A stretch of 64,000 bases of DNA, from positions 1-64,000 of the forward strand of contig JAQWIR010000034.1 in assembly GCA_029248755.1 (NCBI GenBank). Direction: 5' to 3'. Positions 1 through 10,417 of this stretch are shown here, in pieces; within the stretch, counting starts at the first letter, position 1, and every line of letters begins with the position of its first letter. Made by a program: the position numbers and the translations under genes. The notes beneath the pieces were generated by a model. That model did no database searches. It was not told the origin of the DNA and saw nothing but the letters and a program-made list of their open reading frames with translations. Origin of the DNA: Porticoccaceae bacterium (GTDB taxonomy: Bacteria; Pseudomonadota; Gammaproteobacteria; Pseudomonadales; Porticoccaceae).

Positions 1-4
1 CTAC

Positions 5-1024
<1,020 letters not shown>

Positions 1025-1103
1025 TTACCAAATAGCTATTGATACAGCTTTACTTAGTTGTCTATTCTACAAGTCATCTATTCTACTTCTAGTTAGCTCT
1101 AAC

Positions 1104-1145
1104 TGTAAAAAAAATAGGGAAAGAGCGTTGGCTCCTTCCCTATTT
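1104..1145 (-). terminator. Intrinsic terminator / possible attenuator between rplT and pheS
   Basis: Inverted repeat with arms 1112-1126 and 1131-1145 (15 pairs, one mismatch, 4-base loop), followed on the minus strand by a run of eight T residues (1104-1111). It ends the thrS-infC-rpmI-rplT transcript. Because pheS lies directly downstream it could also act as an attenuator, as in enteric pheST. However, no clearly Phe-rich leader peptide of the E. coli pheM type is visible. Confidence 0.85.
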
Positions 1146-1187
1146 CGACAGACATTATCCATTTTAAGAATAATTAGCTGTTAGATA

Positions 1188-1556
1188 TTACTTAGCAGCT
1201 TTAGCTAGGGCAGTCTTTGCTTTCTTAACTACCGCACCAAAAGCAGGCTTATCATAGACAGCCAAGTCAGCTAGTACACGTCGATCAAGATCGATCTTAG
1301 CTATGCTTAGGCCGTTGATTAGTCTGCTATAGCTCAAACCCTCTACACGAGACTGTGCATTGATTCGGGCAATCCAAAGTCTACGGAATGTACGTTTCTT
1401 AGCACGACGATCGCGGTAAGCGTATTGACCGGCTTTAGTGACGGCCTGTGTAGCTACTCGGTAAACTCGGCTTCTTGCGCCGTAATAACCTTTGGCTTGC
1501 TTTAAAATCTTTTTGTGTCGACGATTGGCTTCAACACCACGTTTTACTCTAGGCAT
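1188..1556 (-). CDS. rplT: 50S ribosomal protein L20
   Basis: Large-subunit assembly protein that binds 23S rRNA. In enterobacteria it also represses translation of its own operon. The 122-residue basic protein begins with the family N-terminal pattern [19 protein letters not shown] and contains the [13 protein letters not shown] segment. Length is a few residues above E. coli L20 (118). It lies 26 bases downstream of rpmI on the minus strand, with a good ribosome-binding site, AGGAG, just before its ATG. Confidence 0.98.
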   Translation of the reverse strand: MPRVKRGVEANRRHKKILKQAKGYYGARSRVYRVATQAVTKAGQYAYRDRRAKKRTFRRLWIARINAQSRVEGLSYSRLINGLSIAKIDLDRRVLADLAVYDKPAFGAVVKKAKTALAKAAK

Positions 1557-1582
1557 ATTATTCTCCTACCAAAATTAGTTAA

Positions 1583-1777
1583 TTAAAGGCCACGCAGCAT
1601 ACGGTCGACACGAGGGCTATCAGCAGCAGTTAAGATGCTGGTGCCACGCAGTTGACGCTTACGCTTGGTAGTCATTTTGGTGAGAATATGGCTTTTGTGC
1701 TGATGCTTATGCTTATAGCCTGCAGCCGACTTTTTGAAGCGTTTTGCAGCTCCACTATGAGTCTTTACTTTTGGCAT
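1583..1777 (-). CDS. rpmI: 50S ribosomal protein L35
   Basis: Small basic ribosomal protein of 64 residues, the normal length. It begins [18 protein letters not shown] and ends with the conserved [16 protein letters not shown] tail. It sits between infC and rplT. The ribosome-binding site (minus-strand AGGAG, about 1786-1790) lies next to a leader segment that could fold and be the target of L20 autoregulation. Confidence 0.98.
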   Translation of the reverse strand: MPKVKTHSGAAKRFKKSAAGYKHKHQHKSHILTKMTTKRKRQLRGTSILTAADSPRVDRMLRGL

Positions 1778-1895
1778 TTTGGTTCTCCTAATACTAGGGT
1801 TAATTTTCAGTAAGAGCCGCCCGGACAGCCTGCCAAAAACATTGGCTGAACGCGGGTCGCGCTGTGTTTCTTACTGCTATTGCTGTAGCTTTTTG
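1778..1895 (-). promoter_or_regulatory. infC-rpmI intercistronic region, candidate L20-responsive leader
   Basis: A 118-base gap inside an otherwise tight ribosomal operon. On the transcript an 8-base segment (complement of 1869-1876, CAGTAAGA) is perfectly complementary to a second one (complement of 1808-1815, TCTTACTG). They enclose about 50 bases that end close to the rpmI ribosome-binding site. A small GTAGC/GCTAC hairpin lies nearer to infC. In E. coli, L20 binds folded RNA in this same position to repress rpmI-rplT. Assigning that role here is inference from position and pairing. Confidence 0.4.
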
Positions 1896-2423
1896 CTACC
1901 TTTTTTTGCTAAAAGGTGCCATGACCATAGTCATCTGACGACCTTCAAGCTTGGGAAACTGCTCTACCTGAGCCAGTTCAGAAAGATCAGCTTCAACACG
2001 CTTCATCATTTCCATACCCAATTCTTGGTGAGCCATTTCACGACCGCGAAAACGCAATGTGATCTTAGCTTTATCACCATTCTCCAGAAACTTAATCAGA
2101 TTACGCAGTTTAATCTGGTAATCCCCAATATCAGTTCCCGGACGAAATTTAATTTCTTTAACCTGCGTCTGCTTTTGCTTTTTCTTTTGCAGAGCGGCTT
2201 TTTTCTTAATATCAAAGACATGCTTTCCGTAATCCATTATCTTACAAACGGGAGGCTCTGAATCTGGTGAGATCTCCACCAAGTCCAATGTATCCTTTTG
2301 CGCCATTGCTAGAGCAGCTTCAATTGAAACCACACCCACCTGCGCACCATCTGCTGCAATTAGCCTAACCTCTGAAGACGTTATATCTTCATTTAGGCGT
2401 GCTCGCTTACTGTCTTTTTTAAT
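1896..2423 (-). CDS. infC: Translation initiation factor IF-3 (rare AUU start)
   Basis: IF-3 binds the 30S subunit and proofreads start-codon selection. The best start is an ATT codon at 2421-2423. It restores the full N-terminal domain ([18 protein letters not shown]) and is preceded at 8 bases by GGAG, which overlaps the thrS stop codon. The product is 175 residues against 180 in E. coli. A later GTG at 2337-2339 would delete about 28 conserved residues. The core carries [20 protein letters not shown] and [20 protein letters not shown]. An AUU start is the established basis of IF-3 autoregulation in enterobacteria. The gene begins 5 bases after thrS ends. Confidence 0.95.
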   Translation of the reverse strand: MKKDSKRARLNEDITSSEVRLIAADGAQVGVVSIEAALAMAQKDTLDLVEISPDSEPPVCKIMDYGKHVFDIKKKAALQKKKQKQTQVKEIKFRPGTDIGDYQIKLRNLIKFLENGDKAKITLRFRGREMAHQELGMEMMKRVEADLSELAQVEQFPKLEGRQMTMVMAPFSKKR

Positions 2424-2428
2424 AAGTA

Positions 2429-4360
2429 TTACTCCGTATTCGTTTCAAGTTCACGACTGAATTTTTCGGTATCGCTTTGGAAGAGCGCTATAACCTCTTC
2501 TATTGCCATACTTCCCAAGTCTTTTCCGTCGCGTGTTCGCACTGCTACAGTGCCATTTTCAATTTCTTTATCCCCTACAACAAGAAGATATGGAACCCGT
2601 TGCATAGAGTGACCGCGAATTTTAAAGCCGATCTTCTCGTTTCTCAAGTCCGAATTCACTCTAAATCCTTTATTTTGCATGGTTTGAGTCACTTTTTTGG
2701 CATATTCGGCCTGAGAATCGGTAATATTAATCACAACTGCCTGTTGAGGTGCCAACCAAAATGGAAATGCCCCTTCGTGTTGTTCGATCAAAATACCTAT
2801 AAATCGCTCAAAAGAACCCAATACAGCTCGGTGAAGCATAACCGGTGTTTTTCGGCTGCCATCTTCGGCTACATATTCAGCATCCAAGCGACCCGGCATT
2901 GAGAAATCAACCTGAATAGTTCCCATCTGCCAAACACGACCAATACAATCTTTTAGCGAAAATTCTATTTTAGGGCCATAAAATGCCCCCTCACCCGGCA
3001 ATTCCTGCCAAGGTAAATCTTTTGCATCCAATGCCTCAGCAAGGGCTTTTTCCGCTTTATCCCAACTTTCGTCTGTCCCTACCCGCTTTCCAGGTCGAGT
3101 TGATAAACGATAGATAATTTCTTCGAAGCCAAAATCAGCATAAACAGCATGTAGCATATCCTTAAAGCTGGATACTTCTGATTGAATCTGCTCTTCAGTA
3201 CAGAAAATATGGCCATCGTCCTGAGTAAAGGAACGAACCCGCATAATGCCATGCAGAGATCCCGAAGGTTCATTGCGATGACAGGCGCCAAATTCAGTCA
3301 CACGATAAGGTAATTCGCGATAACTTTTAAGTCCCTGATTAAATACCTGAATATGGCAGGGACAATTCATTGGTTTAACTGCGTACTGTCTGTCCTCAGA
3401 GGAAATTGAAAACATATCGTCGCCAAACTTATCCGCATGCCCAGATTTTTCCCACAAACTATAGTCCACAACTTGTGGCGTTCTAATTTCAGTATAGCCA
3501 TGCTGAACCTGTTTTTGGCGCATATAATCCATAATGCCGTTATATATTGCCCAGCCTTTTGGATGCCAAAAAATTGAACCCGGTGCCTCTTCTTGCATAT
3601 GGAAAAGATCGAGCTTTTTACCAATTTTTCGGTGATCGCGCTTTTCTGCTTCTGCCATACGGTTGACGAAGGCCTTTAATTCTTTTTTGTTGGCCCATGC
3701 AGTGCCATAAATACGTTGTAATTGCTCGTTTTGAGCATCACCTCGCCAATAGGCACCCGATATTTTGGTCAGCTTCATATGCTTTAAAAATCGCGTGTTA
3801 GGCACATGAGGACCTCGACACATATCAATATATTCTTGATGATAATACAGCCCCATAGTCTGCTCATCAGGCATATCAGCAATTAACTGCAGCTTGTAGT
3901 CTTCGCTCCTTGCCTCAAAGGTTTCTATCACCTCCTGACGAGCCGTGACTTTTTTGATCACATCATAATCAGTTGCGATCAGCTTTTGCATGCGCTCTTC
4001 TATGGCAGTTAAATCGTCAGGAGTAAACGCGCGCTCATAGGCAATATCGTAATAAAAACCGTTTTCTATGACAGGCCCAATAACCATTTTCGCCGTGGGG
4101 TATAGTTGCTTAACGGCGTGACCTAGCAAATGAGCACAGGAATGACGAATGATTTCAACGCCTTCGCTATCTCTATCAGTGATAATTCTGATACTGGCAT
4201 CGTCATTAATCAGGTCGCAAGCATCAACTAACTTGCCATCAACTTCGCCGGCAATAGTCGCCTTGGCAAGGCCTGGGCCTATATCGGACGCTATATCATA
4301 AACTGATACGGCAGAGTCAAATTCGCGCTGGGATCCATCGGGAAGGGTAATAACGGGCAT
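2429..4360 (-). CDS. thrS: Threonyl-tRNA synthetase
   Basis: Charges tRNA-Thr. The 643-residue protein has the full domain order: an N-terminal TGS domain (about 1-60), the N2 editing domain with [12 protein letters not shown] and a later HxxxC-type site (YIDMCRGPH), a class II catalytic core with MNCPCH zinc-ligand and motif 2 [12 protein letters not shown] segments, and a C-terminal anticodon-binding domain. Length matches E. coli (642). The ATG follows AAGGAAAAG. It is the first gene of the thrS-infC-rpmI-rplT operon and has a recognisable sigma70 promoter upstream. No clear anticodon-like operator hairpin was identified by eye. Confidence 0.98.
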   Translation of the reverse strand: MPVITLPDGSQREFDSAVSVYDIASDIGPGLAKATIAGEVDGKLVDACDLINDDASIRIITDRDSEGVEIIRHSCAHLLGHAVKQLYPTAKMVIGPVIENGFYYDIAYERAFTPDDLTAIEERMQKLIATDYDVIKKVTARQEVIETFEARSEDYKLQLIADMPDEQTMGLYYHQEYIDMCRGPHVPNTRFLKHMKLTKISGAYWRGDAQNEQLQRIYGTAWANKKELKAFVNRMAEAEKRDHRKIGKKLDLFHMQEEAPGSIFWHPKGWAIYNGIMDYMRQKQVQHGYTEIRTPQVVDYSLWEKSGHADKFGDDMFSISSEDRQYAVKPMNCPCHIQVFNQGLKSYRELPYRVTEFGACHRNEPSGSLHGIMRVRSFTQDDGHIFCTEEQIQSEVSSFKDMLHAVYADFGFEEIIYRLSTRPGKRVGTDESWDKAEKALAEALDAKDLPWQELPGEGAFYGPKIEFSLKDCIGRVWQMGTIQVDFSMPGRLDAEYVAEDGSRKTPVMLHRAVLGSFERFIGILIEQHEGAFPFWLAPQQAVVINITDSQAEYAKKVTQTMQNKGFRVNSDLRNEKIGFKIRGHSMQRVPYLLVVGDKEIENGTVAVRTRDGKDLGSMAIEEVIALFQSDTEKFSRELETNTE

Positions 4361-4426
4361 GTCTTTTCCTTTCAGTGGTGACCCATACTAGAGGCCACTT
4401 GATATAAATTTATTGTTTGAGGCGGC

Positions 4427-4454
4427 ATTTTACCCTCTATTGCAGGGTTTTCAA
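4427..4454 (-). promoter_or_regulatory. Candidate sigma70 promoter for thrS operon
   Basis: On the minus strand TTGAAA (4449-4454) and TAAAAT (4427-4432) are separated by 16 bases. The distance to the thrS ATG leaves a leader of about 55-60 bases, which is where a thrS translational operator would sit. Confidence 0.55.
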
Positions 4455-4526
4455 GTACTTGTTTTAGCTGTTTTTAGGTAAATATCCGTTACAATATTAC
4501 AAATTGCCTTTTTAGGAACAAAACCT

Positions 4527-4979
4527 TTGAAAATTTATGTGGATGCCGACGCCTGTCCGGTTGTGATTAAAGATATTTTATACCGCGTATCACAGCGCAC
4601 CGGTATCGAAGTTATTTTGGTCGCTAATCAGCCCCTAAGCACCCCGAGAATTCCAACGGTGCGTTCTATTTGTGTGAGTGCAGGTTTTGATGTTGCAGAT
4701 GATCATATTGTGAGCTTGGTGGAAAAAGATGACTTGGTGATTACTGCGGACATTCCACTGGCGGCTGAAGTGATTGAAAAACAGGGTAAGGCACTCAATC
4801 CTCGAGGAGAGCTTTATACCTCATCAAATATTCGCGCCCGATTGAATATGCGCGACTTTATGGACTCTATGCGATCAAGTGGTGTGGAGGTGGGTGGCGG
4901 ACCGCCGCCATTAAGCCAAAGAGACCGTATGGATTTTGCTAATGCATTGGATTCTTATCTAAGTCAATTTTTAAAGTGA
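4527..4979 (+). CDS. yaiI: UPF0178 / DUF188 family protein (YaiI/YqxD type)
   Basis: Conserved bacterial protein of unconfirmed function with a PIN-like nuclease fold. The 150-residue sequence starts [20 protein letters not shown] and carries the family segment [19 protein letters not shown]-like, then [20 protein letters not shown]. The start codon is TTG at 4527-4529, with AGGA about 10 bases upstream (4514-4517); no ATG fits the conserved N-terminus. It is divergent from thrS and appears monocistronic. Confidence 0.93.
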   Translation: MKIYVDADACPVVIKDILYRVSQRTGIEVILVANQPLSTPRIPTVRSICVSAGFDVADDHIVSLVEKDDLVITADIPLAAEVIEKQGKALNPRGELYTSSNIRARLNMRDFMDSMRSSGVEVGGGPPPLSQRDRMDFANALDSYLSQFLK

Positions 4980-5020
4980 ATTATAATAAACTTTATATAA
5001 AATATTGATTTAAATAGCAA

Positions 5021-5257
5021 TTAATTAATATAGCGCGCTATCTGAGCGGCGGTAAAAGGCCAGCCTTTTTCACGACCATCAGAGAAAATAATCACTGGAA
5101 TACGCAGACTATATTGCTCGAAAAGCGCCTTGTCATCCTTTACATTTAACTCATTTAACTGAATATTTTTGGCTTCTAGCAGCGGGTAAAGTAGCGCCTT
5201 TGCGTTATCACAAAGATGGCAATTTGGGCCCGTTATTAGCGTTATTTTATCCGTCAT
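5021..5257 (-). CDS. Glutaredoxin-like protein (DUF836)
   Basis: 78-residue thioredoxin-fold protein. A CxxC redox motif (GPNCHLCDNAK) lies near the N-terminus and the cis-proline segment is RIPVIIFSDG. DUF836/glutaredoxin-like proteins of this size are common beside rlmKL or other RNA-modification genes in gammaproteobacteria; the substrate is not known. It begins 5 bases after rlmKL ends and so is probably cotranscribed with it. Confidence 0.85.
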   Translation of the reverse strand: MTDKITLITGPNCHLCDNAKALLYPLLEAKNIQLNELNVKDDKALFEQYSLRIPVIIFSDGREKGWPFTAAQIARYIN

Positions 5258-5262
5258 AAGCG

Positions 5263-7440
5263 TTAACCAAACGAACTGCGTTTGTTAATTAACCACACAT
5301 TATGTATGCGCGGATTACGCTCAAAATCCATATCCAACGTCTGTGCTGTTATGTTTTCACAGTTAAACTGACGTGAGGTTAATTCATCCAGCTTAAATTT
5401 GCGGAAGTTATTAGAAAAAACCAAAATACCCTCTGGATTTAACTTAGTCATGGCCTGACGTATTAGTTCCGGATGATCACGCTGAACATCTAAGACTGTT
5501 TCCATTTTCTTTGAGTTAGAAAAGGTTGGCGGATCAAGAAAGATGACATCAAAGGTTTGACTGTCTTCCTCTAGCCATTTTAAACAGTCCGCACGCAATA
5601 GCTGGTGCTTTGTTGGACTCAGACTGTTTAGATCAAAGTTTCGCTGGGCCCAATCTAGGTAGGTATTGGACATATCTATACTCAGAGAGCTTTTAGCGCC
5701 GGCTAATGCCGCCTGCACAGTAGCAGAGGCGGTATAGCAAAATAGATTAAGTAGTGATTTACCTTTGCAAAGGTCACCTAACATAGTTCGCACAGGCCGA
5801 TGATCGAGGAATAATCCCGTATCTAAATAGTCACTGAGGTTTACCTCAAAACGTGCCCCGCCCTCTTTCACAATTATGCTTTCTGAGGTTTCTTCGTTTA
5901 AGCGCTGATACTGAGCATCCCCTTTTTGCCGGCGACGCTCTTTATAATAGACTTTTTTAAACCGATCCCCTGCAAACTCTTTGACTGCGCGCTTAATGGT
6001 TTCGAATCGCTGCTTGGCGACACGCTCTTCAATGGTATTGGGTGCAGCATATTCTTGCACATAGATACGTTGCTCATAGATATCAATAGCCGCCGAATAT
6101 TCAGGAATATCGGCATCATAAAGACGATAACAGCTAATTGACGACTTCTTTAACCAACCTTTTAAGCGCCTTTGATTCTTTTGCAGGCGGTTAAATAGCA
6201 TTGTTGCCTCTTCTGTAAGCGGCTGAACCGGCGCGGGCTTGCTTAAACGTTCGGCAATTTGCTCAGATTTAGACTGCATATTGTCAAATACCAACAATTT
6301 ACAGGGAATTGAGCCATTGAATAAACTGTATTGCTTAGTCGGGGACAGGTCTAACTGGCGGGCTAAGTCTAAATTTCCGGTATAAACTGCGGCACGCCAC
6401 TGGATAAAGTTTTTCTGCAGCACAGTGCCAAGCTTTTGGTAGAGAGGCACTAACTGCTCTTCTTCGCCCATTCTGGCGCCATAAGGTGGATTGGTTATCA
6501 GCAAGCCATTGTCCGCTGTTGCTTTACCAAACTGATCGAGTGGCTTATGAGCAATGCGAATATGTTCATCTAGGCCTGCATTTTCAATATTAGCGACTGT
6601 GACTTCTAATAAGCGACTATTTCCATCATAACCGCGAATATCATTTTCTAAGCCTTCAAGACCCGCATCTCGTCTTGCATGGGCATCTTTAAGCACTGAA
6701 TCCCATAATTCCTCATCATGCTGTAACCAATGATTAAAACCAAAGTATTGGCGGTTAATTGAGGGCGCTATATCTGCCGCTATCATTGCCGCTTCAATTA
6801 AAAAAGTACCACTGCCGCACATGGGGTCAATCAAGGCACCGCCCTGCTTGGCAATATCAGACCAACCTGCGCGCATCAATAATGCGGCAGCAAGATTTTC
6901 TTTTAATGGCGCACTGCCCTGTCCCGTTCTATAACCTCGGCGATGAAGGCTATCGCCCGATATATCCAAAGAAACAACCACCTGACCCTTATGCTGTCGG
7001 GCCTGAATACGAATATCTGGGGATTTGGCGTCTACATTAGGTCGACCGCCGGCAATGCGTCGAATTCGATCGACCACTGCATCTTTTAATAATTGGGCGC
7101 CATACATACTGTTGTCGATATGTTTTGATGTGCCAATAAAATCGATGGCGATACTATTGTCGGCGCTAAGATGCTCTTCCCATGGAATTTCGACCGCATG
7201 GGTATATAGATCATCGGTACTATCAAGTTTAAAGCTCAATAATGGCATCAATATACGATTAGCTAAACGCGACCAAAGACAGGCCTTATAGGCCACTTCT
7301 AATATTCCATGAAAGTGGACTGCAGCAACGGTTTGCTTGATTTCTGTAGCACCAATTGCTTGAAGCTCATCGGCTAAAAGTTGCTCCATACCTTTTGGGC
7401 AAGTGGCTAACCAAGCTGTAACATCTGTTTTTAAAGGCAC
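5263..7440 (-). CDS. rlmL: Bifunctional 23S rRNA methyltransferase RlmKL
   Basis: Fused methyltransferase that modifies G2445 (N2) and G2069 (N7) of 23S rRNA. The 725-residue protein has an N-terminal THUMP RNA-binding domain (about 50-160), an RlmL methyltransferase with LIDPMCGSGTFLIEAA and the catalytic NPPYG motif, and a C-terminal RlmK Rossmann domain with LNLFCYTASATVQAA and FLDPPTFSNSKK. E. coli RlmKL is 702 residues. The start codon is GTG (7438-7440), with AGGA about 10 bases upstream. Confidence 0.96.
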   Translation of the reverse strand: MPLKTDVTAWLATCPKGMEQLLADELQAIGATEIKQTVAAVHFHGILEVAYKACLWSRLANRILMPLLSFKLDSTDDLYTHAVEIPWEEHLSADNSIAIDFIGTSKHIDNSMYGAQLLKDAVVDRIRRIAGGRPNVDAKSPDIRIQARQHKGQVVVSLDISGDSLHRRGYRTGQGSAPLKENLAAALLMRAGWSDIAKQGGALIDPMCGSGTFLIEAAMIAADIAPSINRQYFGFNHWLQHDEELWDSVLKDAHARRDAGLEGLENDIRGYDGNSRLLEVTVANIENAGLDEHIRIAHKPLDQFGKATADNGLLITNPPYGARMGEEEQLVPLYQKLGTVLQKNFIQWRAAVYTGNLDLARQLDLSPTKQYSLFNGSIPCKLLVFDNMQSKSEQIAERLSKPAPVQPLTEEATMLFNRLQKNQRRLKGWLKKSSISCYRLYDADIPEYSAAIDIYEQRIYVQEYAAPNTIEERVAKQRFETIKRAVKEFAGDRFKKVYYKERRRQKGDAQYQRLNEETSESIIVKEGGARFEVNLSDYLDTGLFLDHRPVRTMLGDLCKGKSLLNLFCYTASATVQAALAGAKSSLSIDMSNTYLDWAQRNFDLNSLSPTKHQLLRADCLKWLEEDSQTFDVIFLDPPTFSNSKKMETVLDVQRDHPELIRQAMTKLNPEGILVFSNNFRKFKLDELTSRQFNCENITAQTLDMDFERNPRIHNVWLINKRSSFG

Positions 7441-7640
7441 TTTTTTTGTATCCTAAAATGTATGGAACCATTAAGTCATTAAACGGTCGAAAATTAACTA
7501 GGGGAGCTTTTTACAGAATGTGACCTGCCAGCACCGATATAGGTCGCCATTCTATCTCTCTTTGCTCTCTGGTTGTTGAAAAATATATACAAAATATTTT
7601 ATCAGCATTCAGACGTTAACTATTAAGAATGGAGATTCCT

Positions 7641-7847
7641 ATGAAGAAACACAAAAAAGATTTGTCCCATCGTGCCTTTCTAAGAGGCTATCAAACTGCT
7701 ATTCAGCAGCGCTCTAAATCAACTTGCCCCTATCAAGCTGATTCTATTTTGGGCTTTCACTGGTGTACTGGATGGCGCCAAGGACGTGCAGACTACTGGA
7801 GTGGTTTTAGTCAGGCTACCTTGCAACAAAAGGTAAGTAACCTGTAA
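7641..7847 (+). CDS. rmf: Ribosome modulation factor
   Basis: Small protein that dimerises 70S ribosomes into inactive 100S particles in stationary phase. The 68-residue product begins MKKHKKDLSHRAFLRGYQTA and contains the family CPYQ and GWRQGRADYWSG segments. It is about 13 residues longer than E. coli RMF (55), the extra being a C-terminal tail. The ATG at 7641 is preferred because GGAG lies 8 bases upstream; an in-frame ATG at 7629 would absorb that Shine-Dalgarno. It is divergent from rlmKL and separated by 200 bases that hold an AT-rich promoter-like stretch (about 7577-7605). Confidence 0.93.
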   Translation: MKKHKKDLSHRAFLRGYQTAIQQRSKSTCPYQADSILGFHWCTGWRQGRADYWSGFSQATLQQKVSNL

Positions 7848-8000
7848 CACAATTTTCATCTATTATTTAATAGACTAGTATTTAATAGCCTAAATTGTAA
7901 ATTATGGTTTTTTTTAACATCGATAATTGTTTCTTTTAAAGAGACTCACTAGAATCGGTGTTTGTTTTTCTTATTGCTTAAATTTTCACAGAGGTCCAAC

Positions 8001-8954
8001 TTGCACCAGAATATAGATAGCCTTAAAACTTGGCTCAACAGCAGAATTGTCGGTCAACAACAACTTATTGAACGAATCATTATCGCCCTCTTAGCCGATG
8101 GCCATCTTTTGGTCGAAGGTGCCCCGGGTTTGGCCAAAACCAAGGCTATCAAGACAGTTTCTGAAGGCTTAGATGCTGATTTTCATCGAGTGCAATTTAC
8201 GCCTGACTTACTTCCTTCTGATATTACCGGCAGTGATATATACCGACCTGAGCAGGGTATTTTTGAATTTCAGTCTGGTCCATTGTTTCACAATCTTGTT
8301 CTTGCGGATGAAATTAATCGAGCCCCAGCAAAAGTTCAATCGGCTCTTTTAGAAGCTATGGCCGAACGACAGATTTCAGTGGGTAAAAAAAGCTATCCAC
8401 TACCGGAGTTATTTTTGGTGATGGCGACTCAAAATCCCATTGAACAAGAAGGCACTTACCCGTTGCCAGAGGCGCAAATGGACCGGTTTTTAATGCATGT
8501 CTCAGTTGACTACCCATCTCCTGATAGTGAGAGAACTATTTTGCAACTGTCACGACAGGAGGCACAGGGGGAAAAAGTTGCAGAATTTGAGCCAATTTCA
8601 CAGCAGGATTTATTTGTCGCAAGAAAAGAAGTATTGGAAGTTCATATGAATGAAGCCGTGGAAGAATATTTGGTTCAGATTATTCTTGCCACTCGGAATA
8701 CTGAAGCCTATGGCGGTGATTTGGCCAACTGGTTAGATTACGGTGCAAGCCCTCGAGCAACTATTGCCCTTGATCGATGCAGTCGTGCGGTGGCATGGCT
8801 AGACCATCGTGACTATGTTACTCCGGACGATATCCGTGCAGTGGCCCATGATGTATTGCGGCATCGACTGATTCTAAGTTTTGAAGCTGAAGCGGCTGGC
8901 ATTAATACTAATCAGGTCATAGACACTCTTTTAGCGTCAGTCCCTTCCGCCTAA
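8001..8954 (+). CDS. MoxR-family AAA+ ATPase
   Basis: Chaperone-like AAA+ ATPase, typically acting with VWA-domain proteins in metal insertion or envelope stress. About 317 residues from a TTG start at 8001 that has AGAGG 6 bases upstream. A longer TTG start at 7962 lacks a ribosome-binding site. Walker A is GAPGLAKT, Walker B is LADEINRAP, and sensor 1 is MATQNPIEQEGTYPLPEAQ, all standard for MoxR. It opens a six-gene operon running to 14908 (MoxR, DUF58, DUF4381, two VWA proteins, BatD). Confidence 0.95.
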   Translation: MHQNIDSLKTWLNSRIVGQQQLIERIIIALLADGHLLVEGAPGLAKTKAIKTVSEGLDADFHRVQFTPDLLPSDITGSDIYRPEQGIFEFQSGPLFHNLVLADEINRAPAKVQSALLEAMAERQISVGKKSYPLPELFLVMATQNPIEQEGTYPLPEAQMDRFLMHVSVDYPSPDSERTILQLSRQEAQGEKVAEFEPISQQDLFVARKEVLEVHMNEAVEEYLVQIILATRNTEAYGGDLANWLDYGASPRATIALDRCSRAVAWLDHRDYVTPDDIRAVAHDVLRHRLILSFEAEAAGINTNQVIDTLLASVPSA

Positions 8955-8985
8955 TTAGATGCTATTGGCTAATGAGGCTTAAGGT

Positions 8986-9912
8986 ATGAAATCCAATCCT
9001 GCAATTGCTGATGCCCATCAGCTGATTAAACTGCGCTATGGAGCCAAAGAATTAACTCACTTTCCAAAGTTACAGGCTCGTCAAATACTGGCTGGCGGCC
9101 ATAGATCACATTTTCGTGGGCGCGGTATGGATTTTGATCAAGTTAGACTATATCAGCCTGGGGATGATGTTCGCAGCATTGACTGGCGAGTAACTGCTCG
9201 TACTCAGGTGCCCCACACCAAAGTATTTATTGAAGAACGCGAGCGACCTATTTTGATTATTTGCGACCTCAGAAGCTCGATGTTTTTTGGTAGTCAACGC
9301 CTAAAGTCTGTGGTTGCCTGTGAGGTTTCTGCCGCACTTGCATGGGCCGGCTTGGGTATCAATGATCGGGTGGGTGGTGTTATTTTTGGGGCTCAAAAGC
9401 AACTAGATGTTAAACCTAAACGCAGTCATCACACAGCATTACAATTTATCCATGGGTTGCAAAATTTTAGTGAAGCTTTATTAGAGCCCCAGCCTGATAG
9501 TTTAGATTTAGCCACTATCTTAGAAGAGTCAAGACGACTTGCTCTACCAGGTAGTACAGTGTTTATTGTTAGTGATTTCCATGATCTAAATAGCGACTGT
9601 GAGCCCCATTTATTTTCTTTGGCAAAACACTGCAGTATTAATTTTTGCCAAGTAATAGATAACCTTGAGCGGCAATTACCGGAGCCTGCTCTGTATGCCG
9701 TTGGCAATGGCGAACGACAGGCAATCTTAGATACTAGTGATGTAAAATTACGCGATCACTTCGCCCATCAGTTTTCCCAGCGGGAAAATCTTCTTCAAAA
9801 GCTATGTGAACAGTTATCGGCTGTGTTACTACCCTTTAATACATCACAACCTGTGATGCATCTATTAGCTAAGGCTTACGGCAAACGTCGATCAGCCCGC
9901 AAATCAAATTAA
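8986..9912 (+). CDS. DUF58 protein of MoxR/Bat operon
   Basis: 308-residue DUF58 protein with a degenerate VWA-like fold. It carries the family signature GRGMDFDQVRLYQPGDDVR and SIDWRVTARTQVPHTKVF, then an RPILIICDLRSSMFFGS segment that replaces a MIDAS strand. DUF58 proteins accompany MoxR ATPases and are taken to be their partners or adaptors. The ATG at 8986 has GAGG 8 bases upstream. It lies 31 bases after moxR and 13 bases before the DUF4381 gene. Confidence 0.95.
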   Translation: MKSNPAIADAHQLIKLRYGAKELTHFPKLQARQILAGGHRSHFRGRGMDFDQVRLYQPGDDVRSIDWRVTARTQVPHTKVFIEERERPILIICDLRSSMFFGSQRLKSVVACEVSAALAWAGLGINDRVGGVIFGAQKQLDVKPKRSHHTALQFIHGLQNFSEALLEPQPDSLDLATILEESRRLALPGSTVFIVSDFHDLNSDCEPHLFSLAKHCSINFCQVIDNLERQLPEPALYAVGNGERQAILDTSDVKLRDHFAHQFSQRENLLQKLCEQLSAVLLPFNTSQPVMHLLAKAYGKRRSARKSN

Positions 9913-9925
9913 CTGGGAGGTAATA

Positions 9926-10417
9926 GTGAATCCAACTGACCCCCTTGCTCAATTAAAAGATATTCATTTGCCTGAAGCCATTTCGTGGTGGCCACTGGCT
10001 TTTGGCTGGTGGGTTATTGGTGCTACTTGCATCTTAATTATTGTTATTGCCACAAGACTTATCCTTAAGCATTTTTTTGCTCAACGCTATAGACGGCAGG
10101 CTTTAACCCAATTAAGAACCCTTACTAATTCAGCTCAACATCAGCGGCTTATGGACTTATTAAGTCTCTTAAAACAGGTGGCCAGTAGTGCTTACCCATT
10201 GCAAAATTTTGCTAGTTTAAGTCATAACGAATTTATTATATTTTTACAAAAGAGCAGTCCTAAAATGGTATTTGAAGCACTACCTGCGGACTGGGAACAA
10301 CTTTTATATGCCGAGAATACCACGGTGTCTTCAGATCTGGTTGACCAACTTGTTGTTCAAAGTCGATATTGGATTAAATCTCATTTTCGAGCTGAAAAGC
10401 TGGAGTATAACTGCTGA
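9926..10417 (+). CDS. DUF4381 membrane protein
   Basis: 163-residue protein with a single transmembrane segment (about 24-46, WWVIGATCILIIVIATRLIL) after the typical N-terminal DPLAQLKDIHLPEAISWWPL. This matches DUF4381, found only in MoxR-VWA operons; its function is unknown. The GTG start (9926) follows a strong GGGAGG. The stop codon TGA overlaps the next ATG (TGATG at 10415), indicating translational coupling. Confidence 0.9.
   Translation: MNPTDPLAQLKDIHLPEAISWWPLAFGWWVIGATCILIIVIATRLILKHFFAQRYRRQALTQLRTLTNSAQHQRLMDLLSLLKQVASSAYPLQNFASLSHNEFIIFLQKSSPKMVFEALPADWEQLLYAENTTVSSDLVDQLVVQSRYWIKSHFRAEKLEYNC

Noticed and set aside
1779-2261. 160-codon open frame on the plus strand
   Set aside because: It lies antisense to infC with no ribosome-binding site or family resemblance.
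2477-2902. 141-codon open frame on the plus strand
   Set aside because: It is antisense to thrS; the composition reflects the reverse complement of a conserved gene.
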